Shown piece by piece: positions 1-10,900 of a DNA stretch of 64,000 bases (the stretch's first letter is position 1; every line of letters starts with the position of its first letter). The translations under genes and the position numbers were made by a program. Below the pieces are notes generated by a model. It saw only the letters and a list, made by a program, of their open reading frames with translations, searched no databases and was not told the DNA's origin. Source of the stretch: Patiria pectinifera (Eukaryota; Echinodermata; Asteroidea; Valvatida; Asterinidae); contig CM057138.1 in assembly GCA_029964075.1 (NCBI GenBank), positions 13,138,932 through 13,202,931 on the forward strand, given 5' to 3'.

Positions 1-815
1 ATGTTTTATCCCACGATCCTTTGGCCAATAATTGCTCCCACTAATTCATCTCATCTCATATTTCTAAATCTATCATATTGTATATCGGGATTAATTAAAT
101 CAAACAACACAAAAGACAAAACTTACCACCTGTGTGGGAGCTTCCAGAACTGGTTCAAACTACAACCGTCGTACTGCATGCACAGAATACGTTGCATCTG
201 AGTACTCTTGCTGACTTGGCAATATGCATACCAAACTTGACCTCTAGCCTAGGTCATGACCAACTGTTAGTACCTTCTGTGAGACTACATCATACATGTA
301 TATTGTTTCATTCCCCGATGCAAATTTTGTTACCACGAATGACGATACTAATTCTCGCCATTACATTATTCTATTAGTGTGCCCAGATTATTGTCAGAAA
401 AATGGCGGTTGTCTTTGTGCCGCGTAATTAACTGGCCCGATTATGCCGCGCCAGCACGCAATCAGATTTAATCCTATTGGTTAAGACCTAACATCACGTG
501 CTCATATTTAAACATCGTGACGTGTACCGTGTTTATTAGGTGTTGAACACAAACAGCTAAATTAATAACTTGAGTTATTATTAGTTTCTTAATTAGTTAA
601 TAAGCCTTTTTTAAACAAAGTGTTATTCTTTGGGAATAAACAAAATGCTAACTAGTGAAATTGAACAGTTAAAACATTTTCTAAAACCGATCTCATAATA
701 AACACCCTATAGCACTGTTGACATTAAACGCTAACTGTTTTGTTTAAAAACACATGATGTGTTTAATTTTGTCACATAGTGTTTAAATCTAAAACACTGC
801 GTTTATTTTATAAAC
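1..815. other. No gene recognised
   Basis: AT-rich sequence with only short open stretches and no recognisable domain. Around 475-520 there is an inverted CCAAT-like box followed about 35 bases later by an ATATTTAAA stretch. This looks promoter-like, but no gene follows, so I do not call a promoter. 620-830 is rich in GTGTTT/AAACAC words that look like decayed repeat sequence. Confidence 0.4.
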
Positions 816-1186
816 GTGTCACATGTTCTCGCGTTTTACAGTGTGGAGATCACTGTTGACGGTGTAGAGAAACTACTCTCCTTCCTCAAAGTCAACAAGG
901 CTGTTGGACACGACGAGATACCAAATGCTGCCCTAAAAACTGCCTCAGTCCAATGGGCACCCGTCTTGCAGTTTATTTTCAGCCAAAGTTTAGACCAGAG
1001 TGAACTCCCAGACGACTGGACGATACCAAATATTTCGCCCATCCTCAAAAAAGATTCGAAATCCGACCCAGCTAACTACCGTCCTATCTTACTGACGTGT
1101 GTCTGTTGCAAACTTATGGAACACATCATTGATAGTCAAAAGAAGAGCCAAATCTCTCAGCTAAATATGAATCTATTTGAGCAAGC
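816..1186 (+). mobile_element. LINE fragment, reverse transcriptase N-terminal part
   Basis: The frame encodes the start of a non-LTR reverse transcriptase: a segment ending VGHDEIPNAALK (counterpart of the usual PGPDGI motif), then DDWTIPNISPILKKDSKSDP and ANYRPILLTCVCCKLMEHII. This order is typical of the CR1/Jockey group. Both ends are missing. It abuts a second LINE at about 1187, where the sequence switches from RT to endonuclease, so it is a dead fragment joined to another copy. The exact family is not determinable here. Confidence 0.75.
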
Positions 1187-3920
1187 ATCTACATCAAAGG
1201 AAGTCAAGCTGTCTATTTAGGTGTCTTTTATAGATCTGATACAGGATGTAAGACTACTGACCAGGAATGTATCAATCAGCTGGAGCAAATTCTTCTCAAG
1301 CTTCCAAAGAACACTCATATTTGGCTTGCTAGGGATTTTATCCTCCCTGACGTAGGCTGGGACAGAAATAGCTTTATAAGTGGTGACAGGTATCCAGCAG
1401 TAAGCAAACAGTTGGTAACAGACCCAACTAGAGATGGTAATGTTTTGGATCTGTAAGATTTGAGGCTTTGCATGGTGGAGATACTAAATAATGAAGGGTT
1501 TGCGGAAACACCATGTGCGAATGGTTTCTCAACGAATGGTTTCTCAACTAAGAGAATGGTTCTGAAGAGAACCAGAGGTATAAACTCGACGTTCCGGTCA
1601 GTATGCTCTGACCGTCTTCAGGTCAGACGGTCAGAGCATACTGACCGGAACGTCGAGTTTATACCTCTGGTTCTCTTCAGAACCATTCTCTTAGTTGAGA
1701 AACCATTCGCACATGGTGTTTCCGCAAACCCTTCATTATTGTTTTGGATCTGCTTTCGTTCAATACACACATATTCTCCCAGGACTTAGTGACCACGACA
1801 TAGTCTCTGTTGATGTGTTACTGACTCCGCAGAGAATTCATACTCCCCACAGGGAAGTCTACTTATACAAAAAGGGCAACTTTGAACTCATCAATGAAGA
1901 TATCAATAAGTTTGCAGAGACAGTTACACCACATGTCATAAAACACTCTACTGTAGACCATTCCTGGAAAAATTAAAAAACTGTAATAATCTCCTCAGAG
2001 CTGAAAAACACATACCGAGCAGGCTGTCCAAGAGTAGTACTCAACTTCCATGGGTTAATCGCTCACACTTTAAGATGATTCGCCGTGAACAGCGTTTGTA
2101 TAACAAAGCTAAACGCTCAAATCCAATCAAGGACTGGGATGACTTCAAAAACTTTCGTCGTATCACTGACCGCACTATCGGAAAAGCAAGATCTGAGTAC
2201 TTGTTTGAAGTTCGAGAAAGTCTAAAAACTGGGGACACAAAACCGTTCTGGAGGTTCATCAAAAACACCCGCCAGCATTTTTCAGGTGTTGAGGTATTGA
2301 ATACTGCCAGAGGATTTGTTACATCAGCTTTCGAGAAAGCCAATGCTTTAAATGAACAATTTCAATCTGTATTCACGGAAGAAGATCGCAACAGTGTTCC
2401 GAAAATAGCATCCGAGTTTCCAGACATGCCACCTATTCACATATCTACTCAAGGCGTGGAGAAGCTCCTTAAGCAATTAAACGTTCAGAAAGCACCAGGA
2501 CCAGATGGGATAACTCCAAGGTTACTCAAAGAATGTGCCAGCAGTATTGCTCCTCTCCTGACTATTTTTATACCAGAAGTCCTTGTACAGTTGAACTTCC
2601 GGCTGATTGGCTGAGGGAGAATGACACTCCTTTGTTCAAAAAAGGAAATCCCTCAGAGCCAGGGAATTATCGTCCAGTCTCACTAAAATCCAAACCTTGT
2701 AAATTACTGGAACACATCATCCATTCAAACAAAATGTATCATCTGGAAAAACATGGATACCTGAATGATCAGCAGCACGGATTCCGCAAGAACCGGTCAT
2801 GCGAATCTCAACTTGCATTGACCATTGATGACCTTACTAAGATCCTCAACACAAAGCAACAAGGGCCAAGTAGATGTAATTATTATGGACCTTAGCGAGG
2901 CATTCGACTGCGTTCCGCACGAAAGACTCTTAGCTAAGCTTAGCCATTCCGGAATAAATGGTTCACTCCATACTCGGATTAGGACATTTCTTACCCAGAG
3001 ATCTCAACAAGTTGTCCTACAGGATGAAACTTCATCTTCCGTTCATGTAACATCTGGTGTCCCACACCAGATGTTGCCTTACGTGAATGACATCTCAAAT
3101 GGAATTACATCAAAAGTACGGCTATTTGCAGACGACTGTATCCTTTACAGAGAAATAGACAACATCAACGATAGCCAGGATCTTCAAAATGATATTGACC
3201 ACCGTCCTCTGCACATGGGAACAACGATGGCAAATGAAGTTCAACAAGTCTAAATGTTACACCATGCAAACTACTCACAAAGAGAAGCCAATTCTAGCAG
3301 ATTACAAACTGGGGGGACGTGACACTACAAGTAACCAACCACACTTAGGAGTCGAAATCAACAACAAATTAAGCTGGACAACTCATATTTAAAGTATCAC
3401 TGCAAGAGCTAACCAAATTCTGGACTGCTACGTAGAAATCTGTACAGCTGTTCTTCTAAAGTAAAAGCGAGGGCTTATAAAACGCTAGTCAGACCTCGTC
3501 TAGAGTACTGTTCATCAGTCTGGGATCCCCATCATAAGGAACATAGATTACAGCTGGAAGGGGTTTAACGACGATCTGCCAGATTTGTCCTCAACAACAA
3601 CACAAAGAGGGAGAGCGTCTCCAAAATGCTGTCTAAACTGGAATGGGAGCCCTTGGAACATCGTAGAGCTGCCCAGAGATTGACCCTCCTCTACAAATCT
3701 GTCAACAAAATCGTTGCCATCAATACGGACTCATACCAGGCCAAACCTAACCATTCTACAACACAACATGCAGCAATTTCTGTCATCAAACCATCCGCAC
3801 ATAAAGATTGCTACAAGTTCTCATTATTCCCAAGAACTTTTGAAGAATGAAATAAATTACCACCGGAAATACGTCAAGCACCAAGCAGCAAGTCAAAAAC
3901 TTCAATGTCTTAACATAGTA
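1187..3920 (+). mobile_element. CR1/Jockey-type LINE, degraded, 5'-truncated
   Basis: The copy begins inside the apurinic endonuclease domain (GSQAVYLGVFYR, then WLARDFILPDVGWD, where WLAGDFN is usual). The domain resumes after an insertion with LPGLSDHDIVSVDV at about 1780. The linker and RT follow: APGPDGITPRLLKE, EPGNYRPVSL, HGFRKNRSCESQLAL, DVIIMDLSEAFDCVPHERL and RLFADDCILYREI. The C-terminal end includes FPRTFEE and PPEIRQAPSS near 3830-3900. The ORF is broken by several frame changes and stops, and the region after VTSGVP lacks the usual GTVLGPLLFL segment, so the copy is inactive. Its endonuclease resembles the minus-strand LINE at 18895-21010, suggesting one family. Confidence 0.88.
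1454..1739. repeat. Foldback (long palindrome) insertion inside LINE
   Basis: Two arms of about 120 bases are nearly perfect reverse complements centred near 1618, from AATGAAGGGTTTGCGG at about 1488 to CCGCAAACCCTTCATT at about 1738. The 13-base host sequence TGTTTTGGATCTG occurs at 1441-1453 and again at 1740-1752, which marks the whole segment as an insertion into LINE endonuclease sequence. About 35 bases on the left lie outside the palindrome. The long duplication suggests retro-type (Penelope-like or SINE-like) integration more than a classic cut-and-paste transposon. Confidence 0.85.
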
Positions 3921-4584
3921 TAATGTTATTATGTCATTATCGCGAAATTGCATGTACATGATCAGTACGTTTGCGCAAACCTTGTTCAGGCCTGTTGCCT
4001 AATCCCAGACTGCAGGGGGGGGGGGGTCTTTAAATCCTCAAAAGTGGAATTATTTATATGGGAGCGCGAAGCCCTGAAGGTGGGGGGTCCGGGGACGCTC
4101 CGGGAAATGTTTGGATTGCAGATGCTGTGCGGCGCAAATATCAAAATTGTAGCTTGACTCTCTATCGAAATATGGCCTTGTTATTTTGAGCCGTCACGAA
4201 TAAGAATCAGCTCAATTCGTAACTGCCTGCGAGCGACAGAGCACGTGCTTGTGTTTTGCACATGCAGCTGTAGCTGTCCACGCCCGTTTATGAAGCGACT
4301 TCGCGCGGCAACTTGTGCCGAATGTACAATCTTTTGCCATGGGTTGCAGAACCTGATTTTAGCTTCGCGGAGTTTTGAGCAGCGGTGTTTATTATTTACA
4401 TTCTCCACTTTGTTCTTATTCCCTCTTCCTTTCCCCTTCCTTCTCCAATCCTCGGAACACTAGTGCCTACGAAACACTTAATCCGGGCTTGATTCCAAGC
4501 AAGCCAATGGTTCGCCTTATGCTGCAGATCATCTCATTATTATATATTATTTTTTACTACATATCGGGGAAAACAAGAACATTT
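3921..4584. other. Unassigned repeat-like DNA with G-run
   Basis: No gene seen. It contains a run of 12 or so G at 4014-4026 and a GC-rich stretch (4050-4130) with repeated GGGG words, a composition typical of interspersed MITE ends in invertebrate genomes. I cannot assign a family. Confidence 0.3.
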
Positions 4585-4865
4585 CTGTTGAATTTTGATA
4601 AGTGATAACAACATTACCATGCTTACGCCGAGCACATTTTTATCAACTTTAAAATGAGCTATTAAATGTCGCATTTGTTTTATAGGTTCGGGACCACATC
4701 TCTCTAAACATGTTGATGGAAGCCTAATTAAAAACGAGATTTTGGGTTAACGGTGTTCTCCTCGAATAAGGTGTCACATTTGACGTTTATCTCCCGGGTA
4801 AACAATTAATCTTTGAAGACAAAAACTGCACAATTCCATTTGTTATATCCCGAAGTTAAATTTTT
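4585..4865 (+). repeat. Diverged dispersed repeat, copy 1
   Basis: This stretch aligns over about 280 bases with 14462-14735. Shared words include TGATAAGTGATAAC, TCTAATTAAAAACGA (here CCTAATTAAAAACGA) and GACAAAAACTGCACAAT. The copies differ by many substitutions and small gaps, so this is an old repeat. No coding capacity. Confidence 0.7.
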
Positions 4866-5334
4866 GAACAATTTTAGAACAAGTATATCTTACATAAGGG
4901 ACAGTTTTGCTTAAAGTTTTATGATTTTCCCATTTTAGATGTTATACGAGTAACCGACAACATAGAACATTCGCGATTAAAATGCCAACCGGTAGTAAGG
5001 CCTGTTACCACGCATCCAACCAATGCATTTTGTACTAGAGCTCAGAGCATTTGTTAAATGGCATTCGTTCGTGGGGCCCTAAACGCGATGTCCACGAAAT
5101 AATAATAGATGGAAAGATAACTAAAAAGTAAAAACAATTAAACGTCGGCACAGATATATTTGACGTGAAGGTAAACGGTGGGGTAAAATAATGTTGTCGG
5201 TCCCCGTCGAAACGTTGGAGCGCTATAGTTTTTATTCAATGAAAACACGTTTCTTTTCAGTGAGGTTTCTTCAAACATAGGTGTAACAATTATTGTGGGA
5301 CTTGGTTCCTGACAGCGTGTTGTCACTTACTTTT

Positions 5335-6210
5335 TTTTGCATGACAAAGCTGCCCCAGTTTGATATTGACAACTTTTGTTTATAGTTTCATGACTTTATT
5401 GCTGGAAAAACGCATAGCTGATGTAAACAAACCAGTAAAAAATAGTTTCCCCCGCACATGAGAGACAAAGACTGGAATCCTTGCGATCCAGACCTTTGAA
5501 AATCATGTATTATTAATTAAAAATAATATAAAAAAACACCCACATTAACTTTAATACCTTCTTGTTGACACACGTTAGTCAGCGGGAGACAGATTATATT
5601 CAAGTAATTGGACATTCGCTGGGGCTGGGATAATCAAACTCAGTGCACAATTGTTAAAAAAAGGCTTTCACCCATCTGTCTTCCTGTGAACTCGAGCTCA
5701 AGGACGTTATTCGCATGACAAGGCGGCCCCAGTCAGATGTTGACAGCTTTGGTTCATATTTTCACGGCTTTGTTAACGGTTGGAAATGCGCCTAGGCGAT
5801 GTAAAGTAATATTATTTTTTTCAATTTTCATTATGAACCCTTTCCCGTTAATTTTGTCAGATACTGTTTGGGTTCCTGGTGATCCAGACATTCTAAGTAT
5901 TATTAATTAATAATTCAAAAAAAAAAAATGCAATCCGAGACGAGACGATCTTAGCTTTAGCTTTAATTGACCTATCGCCGTTTGCGAGTTTGCCAAGCCC
6001 CTTGGACAACCCTTTGGAATGCTGAACCTAAAGTTTTCTTCGTCTCAGATTTTGCGCGTTCCGCTTCCATTTGTAGATCATGTAATTGGACAGTATTTAT
6101 ACGTGCTGCGCTGACGCGAGTCTATCGCGATATTTTAACCCCCTATGGCTGACACACGTTTTGGTCAGCACAAAACAGATTCCATTCAAAGTAATCGTAT
6201 AATTCGCTCG
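5335..6210 (+). repeat. Diverged tandem duplication of ~300-bp unit
   Basis: 5335-5640 and 5712-5930 share the order GCATGACAA..GC.GCCCCAGT, GTTGACA, GATCCAGAC and TATTATTAATTAA. The ending GACACACGTT..GTCAGC at 5575 recurs at 6150 after an extra segment (about 5935-6145). The two copies are clearly diverged. No gene is seen in either. Confidence 0.6.
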
Positions 6211-7050
6211 AGTAGTCAAGATTAACCCACCATTGTTAGGAATACTACACCATTGTTAATAAGACCTTCACCTAGGTTTTTCACCCCGTGATCTCGCACT
6301 CAATGTGTTTCTTTTTACAATTTTGTTTACGTGAATCACTTTGAACAAACAAACGTGTTTACTCAAAGTACTGTGAGGGTTACCGGTGCCAGGGTGTTGG
6401 AATAGTGGAAGCTGTAATTTGGAATGGAACGCCTTAATAAGTAGGAATACCCGCTAAGTTCGCATGTACTCAACATCTAGGTTTTTTTTGTGACGGCTAC
6501 TGTGATTTACTGTGTGCATTTATATGTAACGCACATGCATATTGGCGCACTCGTGTTAACATCTAGGTTTTGTCATCGCGGTAAAAAATCCATTTATTTT
6601 CAAGTCGGGAAAATTTGAGAAGCCATTGAACGTTCATGGGGCTTTACGCGAACCTTTTGAGCCTGGAACTTGGTGTTTGTGTTGTCAAAATACCAACCAA
6701 ACAATACTACAATAAAGTAAACGGGCGGTCTCATCGCCTGAATTCCATCCTTTGGGGCGGAATCATCTGTGAAAATGGTGGCGCCAACTGTTGTAAAGAC
6801 CTGTACTTAAACAAGTCTAGTGATAACAATTATAATTATTCATACAACGTACGTCTTTCTAGTTACGGAATGCAAACAGGAGTTAAGATTCATAAATGTA
6901 TGCGTCTTAAGACTTAACCTCTTTCCCTTACACATATACATTGTTTTAGTGAAGTTCTGCGTGTAGCACTTTCAAAATCTAGGATATGAAAGCCCAATCC
7001 ATAAGCTTTCGTTTAGGACAAGAATCATTCAAAACACATGTACTTTACAT
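6211..7050. other. No gene recognised
   Basis: Short open frames only, with no domain and no good splice-flanked exon. I see nothing further that I can name. Confidence 0.3.
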
Positions 7051-7213
7051 TTCAAGTTACGGAATTTTCAACACAACCGCCGTTTTAAGGTTCTGTCCAC
7101 GGATCACACGAAAATGTAGTGTACTTTTGCCGAAAGAACACATTTTTTTTGCGATCCGTGGACAGAACTTTAAAACGGCGGATGTGTTTAAAACTCCGTA
7201 CCTTGAAAAGTAA
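7051..7213. repeat. Hairpin MITE-like inverted repeat
   Basis: Left arm 7051-7111 (TTTCAAGTTACGGA, then CCGCCGTTTTAA and TCTGTCCACGGATC) is the reverse complement, with scattered mismatches, of right arm 7148-7213. The centre is about 35 bases. It resembles a short non-autonomous DNA element, but no clear target duplication was found. Confidence 0.75.
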
Positions 7214-7895
7214 AACAGTTGGCTCTTACACATTTTTACATATATATATATCGAGAACAGTTGCAGAGACAAAATACAAATGGGTCTAAAAACGTATATG
7301 CCTACATTGTGACTATTTGTTTTTAATGCAACACGCGGGTTAGAAGATGAAGGCCTATACACTGTGTGCAAAGTATTTCAACTGAAACGCGGGAGCTATT
7401 TAGCAACAAACGTGACACGGTCCGTTGGTTTTTCAGAGGTGTCTGCAGCAATTGGCTTTTTTATCAGGTATCTGACGTTGGTCAAGTCTGCAATTTTGTA
7501 TGCTATTCACGAACACAAAAATGACACGGTCCGTGAATTTTTTTGAAAGATTTTCCACCATGACTTTGTGCAATTTTGAAGAGAGAAAAAAATTCTACCC
7601 AGCCTTTCCAGTTGGCCTCCCCCGATGACGTCGTTCCCGTTTTAAAGAAATAGTTTAACTATTCGGATTCATTTGCTCTGTGCTTACATGGTAATCGCAC
7701 TCGGAGCTGTCGATCGCAGACTGGGGAAGGGGTCGTTGGATCTAACACCTTATACGTGTTGTGTCGTCCATTGTAAATTGGTCTCAGAGCAGTGTGTTGC
7801 CTGTCCGCAGCTCGACCGTATATCGACAGGGATACAGCGGGATACCTGGGCGAGTTTCAAGGCAGGGCCATCGCCGGCCAACCCAGGCGAGCAAG

Positions 7896-7983
7896 ATGCG
7901 TCAACGACGGTGTTCAGAGGCGCTCTTCGGGGCCATTTTGTTTCTTCTCGTTGCAGTCCCAGCGTCATTAGTACCAGCTATGG
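7896..7983 (+). CDS. Exon 1: signal peptide
   Basis: ATG at 7896 (A at -3) opens MRQRRCSEALFGAILFLLVA, then VPASLVPAM: a basic N-terminus, a hydrophobic core and small residues near the end, a good secretory signal. The exon ends at a strong donor (G|GTAAGT) in phase 1. Joining its last G to the exon at 25429 gives a GAT codon, so the mature protein would begin close to DTENPNITCP. The frame is open upstream to about 7761, but only this ATG places the hydrophobic stretch at the N-terminus. That it belongs to the downstream gene is inferred from phase and from the absence of any better partner. Confidence 0.62.
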
Positions 7984-10900
7984 GTAAGTTCAGACCTGTG
8001 TGTCTAATATCCAGTGGCGTAACCTTGTCGCCCCCCCCCCCCCCGACGCTCCCCATGAAATGTTCCAGCCCTCCAGCGCCCCCCACTGAAAAATTCCTGG
8101 CAAAAAAGTAAACTGCATCCCGGCCAGGACCGTATCATAAGTCCGACGCCTTATAGGTCCGACGCCTCATAAGTCCGAAATTTCGGACTTATGAGGCGTC
8201 GGACTAATGAGTCATAACATTTATTTTATTCCGCCTCATAGGTCCGACGCCTCATAAGTCCGACGCCTCATAAGTCCGACGGCGGAAAAACGAGGCGTTT
8301 AATTTGTCGATCTTACGAGGCGTCGGAGCTATGAGGCGTCGGACCTATGAGGAGTCGGACTTATGAGGCGTCGGTCTTATGAGCGGACCCATTCCGTCCG
8401 ACACCACCAGGACGCCATGTGTCCCGATGTAACTATGCGGGGCAAACTAACTCCTTAAGGCAATTTGCGGACTTGTTGAGGTGACTTCAATTAACGTTTA
8501 ATTTCAGTATGACTTAAATCGTTTAGCAAGGACAATTACGTCTTCAAGAGAATGGCAGGTTCACTTTGATAAATCATACATAAATCTAACAGTTTAAAGA
8601 CATCTATTTGGGTTGAAAAATCTAAATTTATTCAAATAAAAAAAACCCAACCGTTTTGCGGCTCAATTAAAGTGTATTTTCAATTGACGTTTTTTAATGC
8701 AAAGTGTAATACAGGTACTTTTCAAAATGTGGGCATTGTTTCAACTGGACAATGATCAAGCAAACTGATCCCCGTTTAACTCGCCCCGCGTCACACTCGC
8801 GTCATGGCGTGGTTATCGTCGCGGTCCTCGACTCGCCGCTACCACTCGATTTATACAGATTGCTATTATCTTCGCGGTAAAATTACTCCCAACATTGCCC
8901 CTCATATTTTGCGGGTAATACTTTCAGAAGCTTACGTGAAGGCCACTGTAGCTTGAAACGAAACGTAGGGTTAAATTTTACACCACTTTAAACATAATAA
9001 CCAGGGCCAGGTTGCACCAACACTCTTAAGTGCTGTCGTAAAGTTACGAACGAAAATGGGTTGCACCATCGATGTATTACGACATGTATTAATTTCTTAC
9101 TTATTATTTCATTTCTTACATAGGGCGTAAGACAAGTTTGGTGCAACCGAAAGAAATGAGAAAAACCTGTTGCACCATCACAACTTTCGCACTCCTAGGA
9201 CATGGATTTACGGTTAAAAAACTACGTCTACTGGGGAGGTGACTTACGATAGTCATACGCGCCAGTATGTCCAGTTGAAATACAGTGTCACTTTTTGTTT
9301 CATTATGCTAATATTGAAAACAATATATCTGCATTTTTTGGGGGATTTTTGTGTTGGTCATTGTGTTCGTGGAATCTTTTTAATTCCTTGTACTTCGAAC
9401 GCTCCTTATTAAAAATTAAATTCAATTAATTAAAGTTAGTGTGTCCGTGATTGATCTTTACTAATGAATTACAGTTTAATTAAGATAGACTTCTAATAAA
9501 CAACTTTGAATTAGCAAAGAATAAAGCATACGTTACTTGACAATGCATCAATTTCTTAAATCCATAACTAAAAACTAGTCGAAAAGGTGTTTTGAAAAAA
9601 TGATTAACTTCAAAGGCGATTATCTGGGAATTCCCTTCTTGTATAATATTGAAGTTTTGTCACTTTGTGAAAACACCGTCGAAATGTTTAATGATTTATA
9701 TGATATTATTTTGTTGCAAAAAAAATAATGGCGCCTGGTACAACGTCAAGTGTCTGAAGTTTTTCTATTGGCGAAGTAGGTTTTTTATGTCCGTACAGTC
9801 GCTTGAAGAACTCTCCTTTGAGTCGTACTAATTAAAAGTCTGTCTGTCACAGGTCGGCGTAATGGTACTTTGCTCTTTTCGCTGTGACCGGGGTCGAATC
9901 CCACCTGGGTCGACATGTGCATTGGGGGTTTTCAGTTCCTTCCTGATTCCGTGGGGTTTCCCTGTTACGTATAATTCATGCCAATGCACTTATTACCACT
10001 TAGTTTATCTGGTTCCCGGACCAAAAGATTTCGACTATTCTGACAAATCTTTACAGACGACGTATTACGCCATTCCGCACCCGTTGATCAGCCGGGAAAA
10101 AAAATACATAATTTGCACAAATTACAGACAGCCTTAACTCATAAAATCTTGGAGAACATAACAACTGAATTTTACAATAATATTATGAGCTGAGATTGTC
10201 CAATTTTGAAAACCTTTCTGCGAAAAAAAGACATCAAAAACCATTTTCCCAATAAAAAATCTTCAAAATTAGCGTAAATCAATCCACTTTTAAAACTATT
10301 TCTGCAGTTTCCATGAATAATTGAAAGATACTGCCATGTTAAGACTATATAAACGTAATGATGTCATCTTCGAGTTATTTCGAATATAGGACAGTTCCAG
10401 AACGAACGACTTATTCATCGACGTTTATTGTCAGTGCAACAGCGTATAAGCCGTGCCCCAACACACGTACCTGCCCGATAACATATTTAGACAGCCAATG
10501 CATGGGTCAACTCATACCCGAGTCAAATCTTACCTATCAAATCGTACCCAGGTTTACTCAACCCTAAGCCATGTCGTACCTACCTGTACAAATTAATAAC
10601 AAAAAACTAGCTATCATTTTTCAAATATTTGGGATGGTAATAACCCAAACATTTCAGCGGTAGAAATTGTGAATGTGAGCGTTTTGCTGCCGCTAACTGG
10701 CATTTAACGCAGCGTGATTTTCCGCATGGCGGAAGCTGGGCCTGTGCCTCAAATGGACGGGCCAACGTGGCCGCCCGTTCAAGTTGACATCGTTTTTTGC
10801 CAGCGCGCGGTTCGTACCGTTTGCCATTTTTTTCACGGTTAAATTGTTGTTCATCCTTTTATTCTATTTTCGACACAAAGTATGCATTACTATTCTACTT

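Noticed and set aside
475-520. CCAAT/TATA-like promoter
   Set aside because: No gene begins downstream; such motifs are common in AT-rich DNA.
10358-10567. Open frame with several cysteines, possible secreted peptide
   Set aside because: No signal peptide, no splice context and no recognisable motif; length is within chance for this region.
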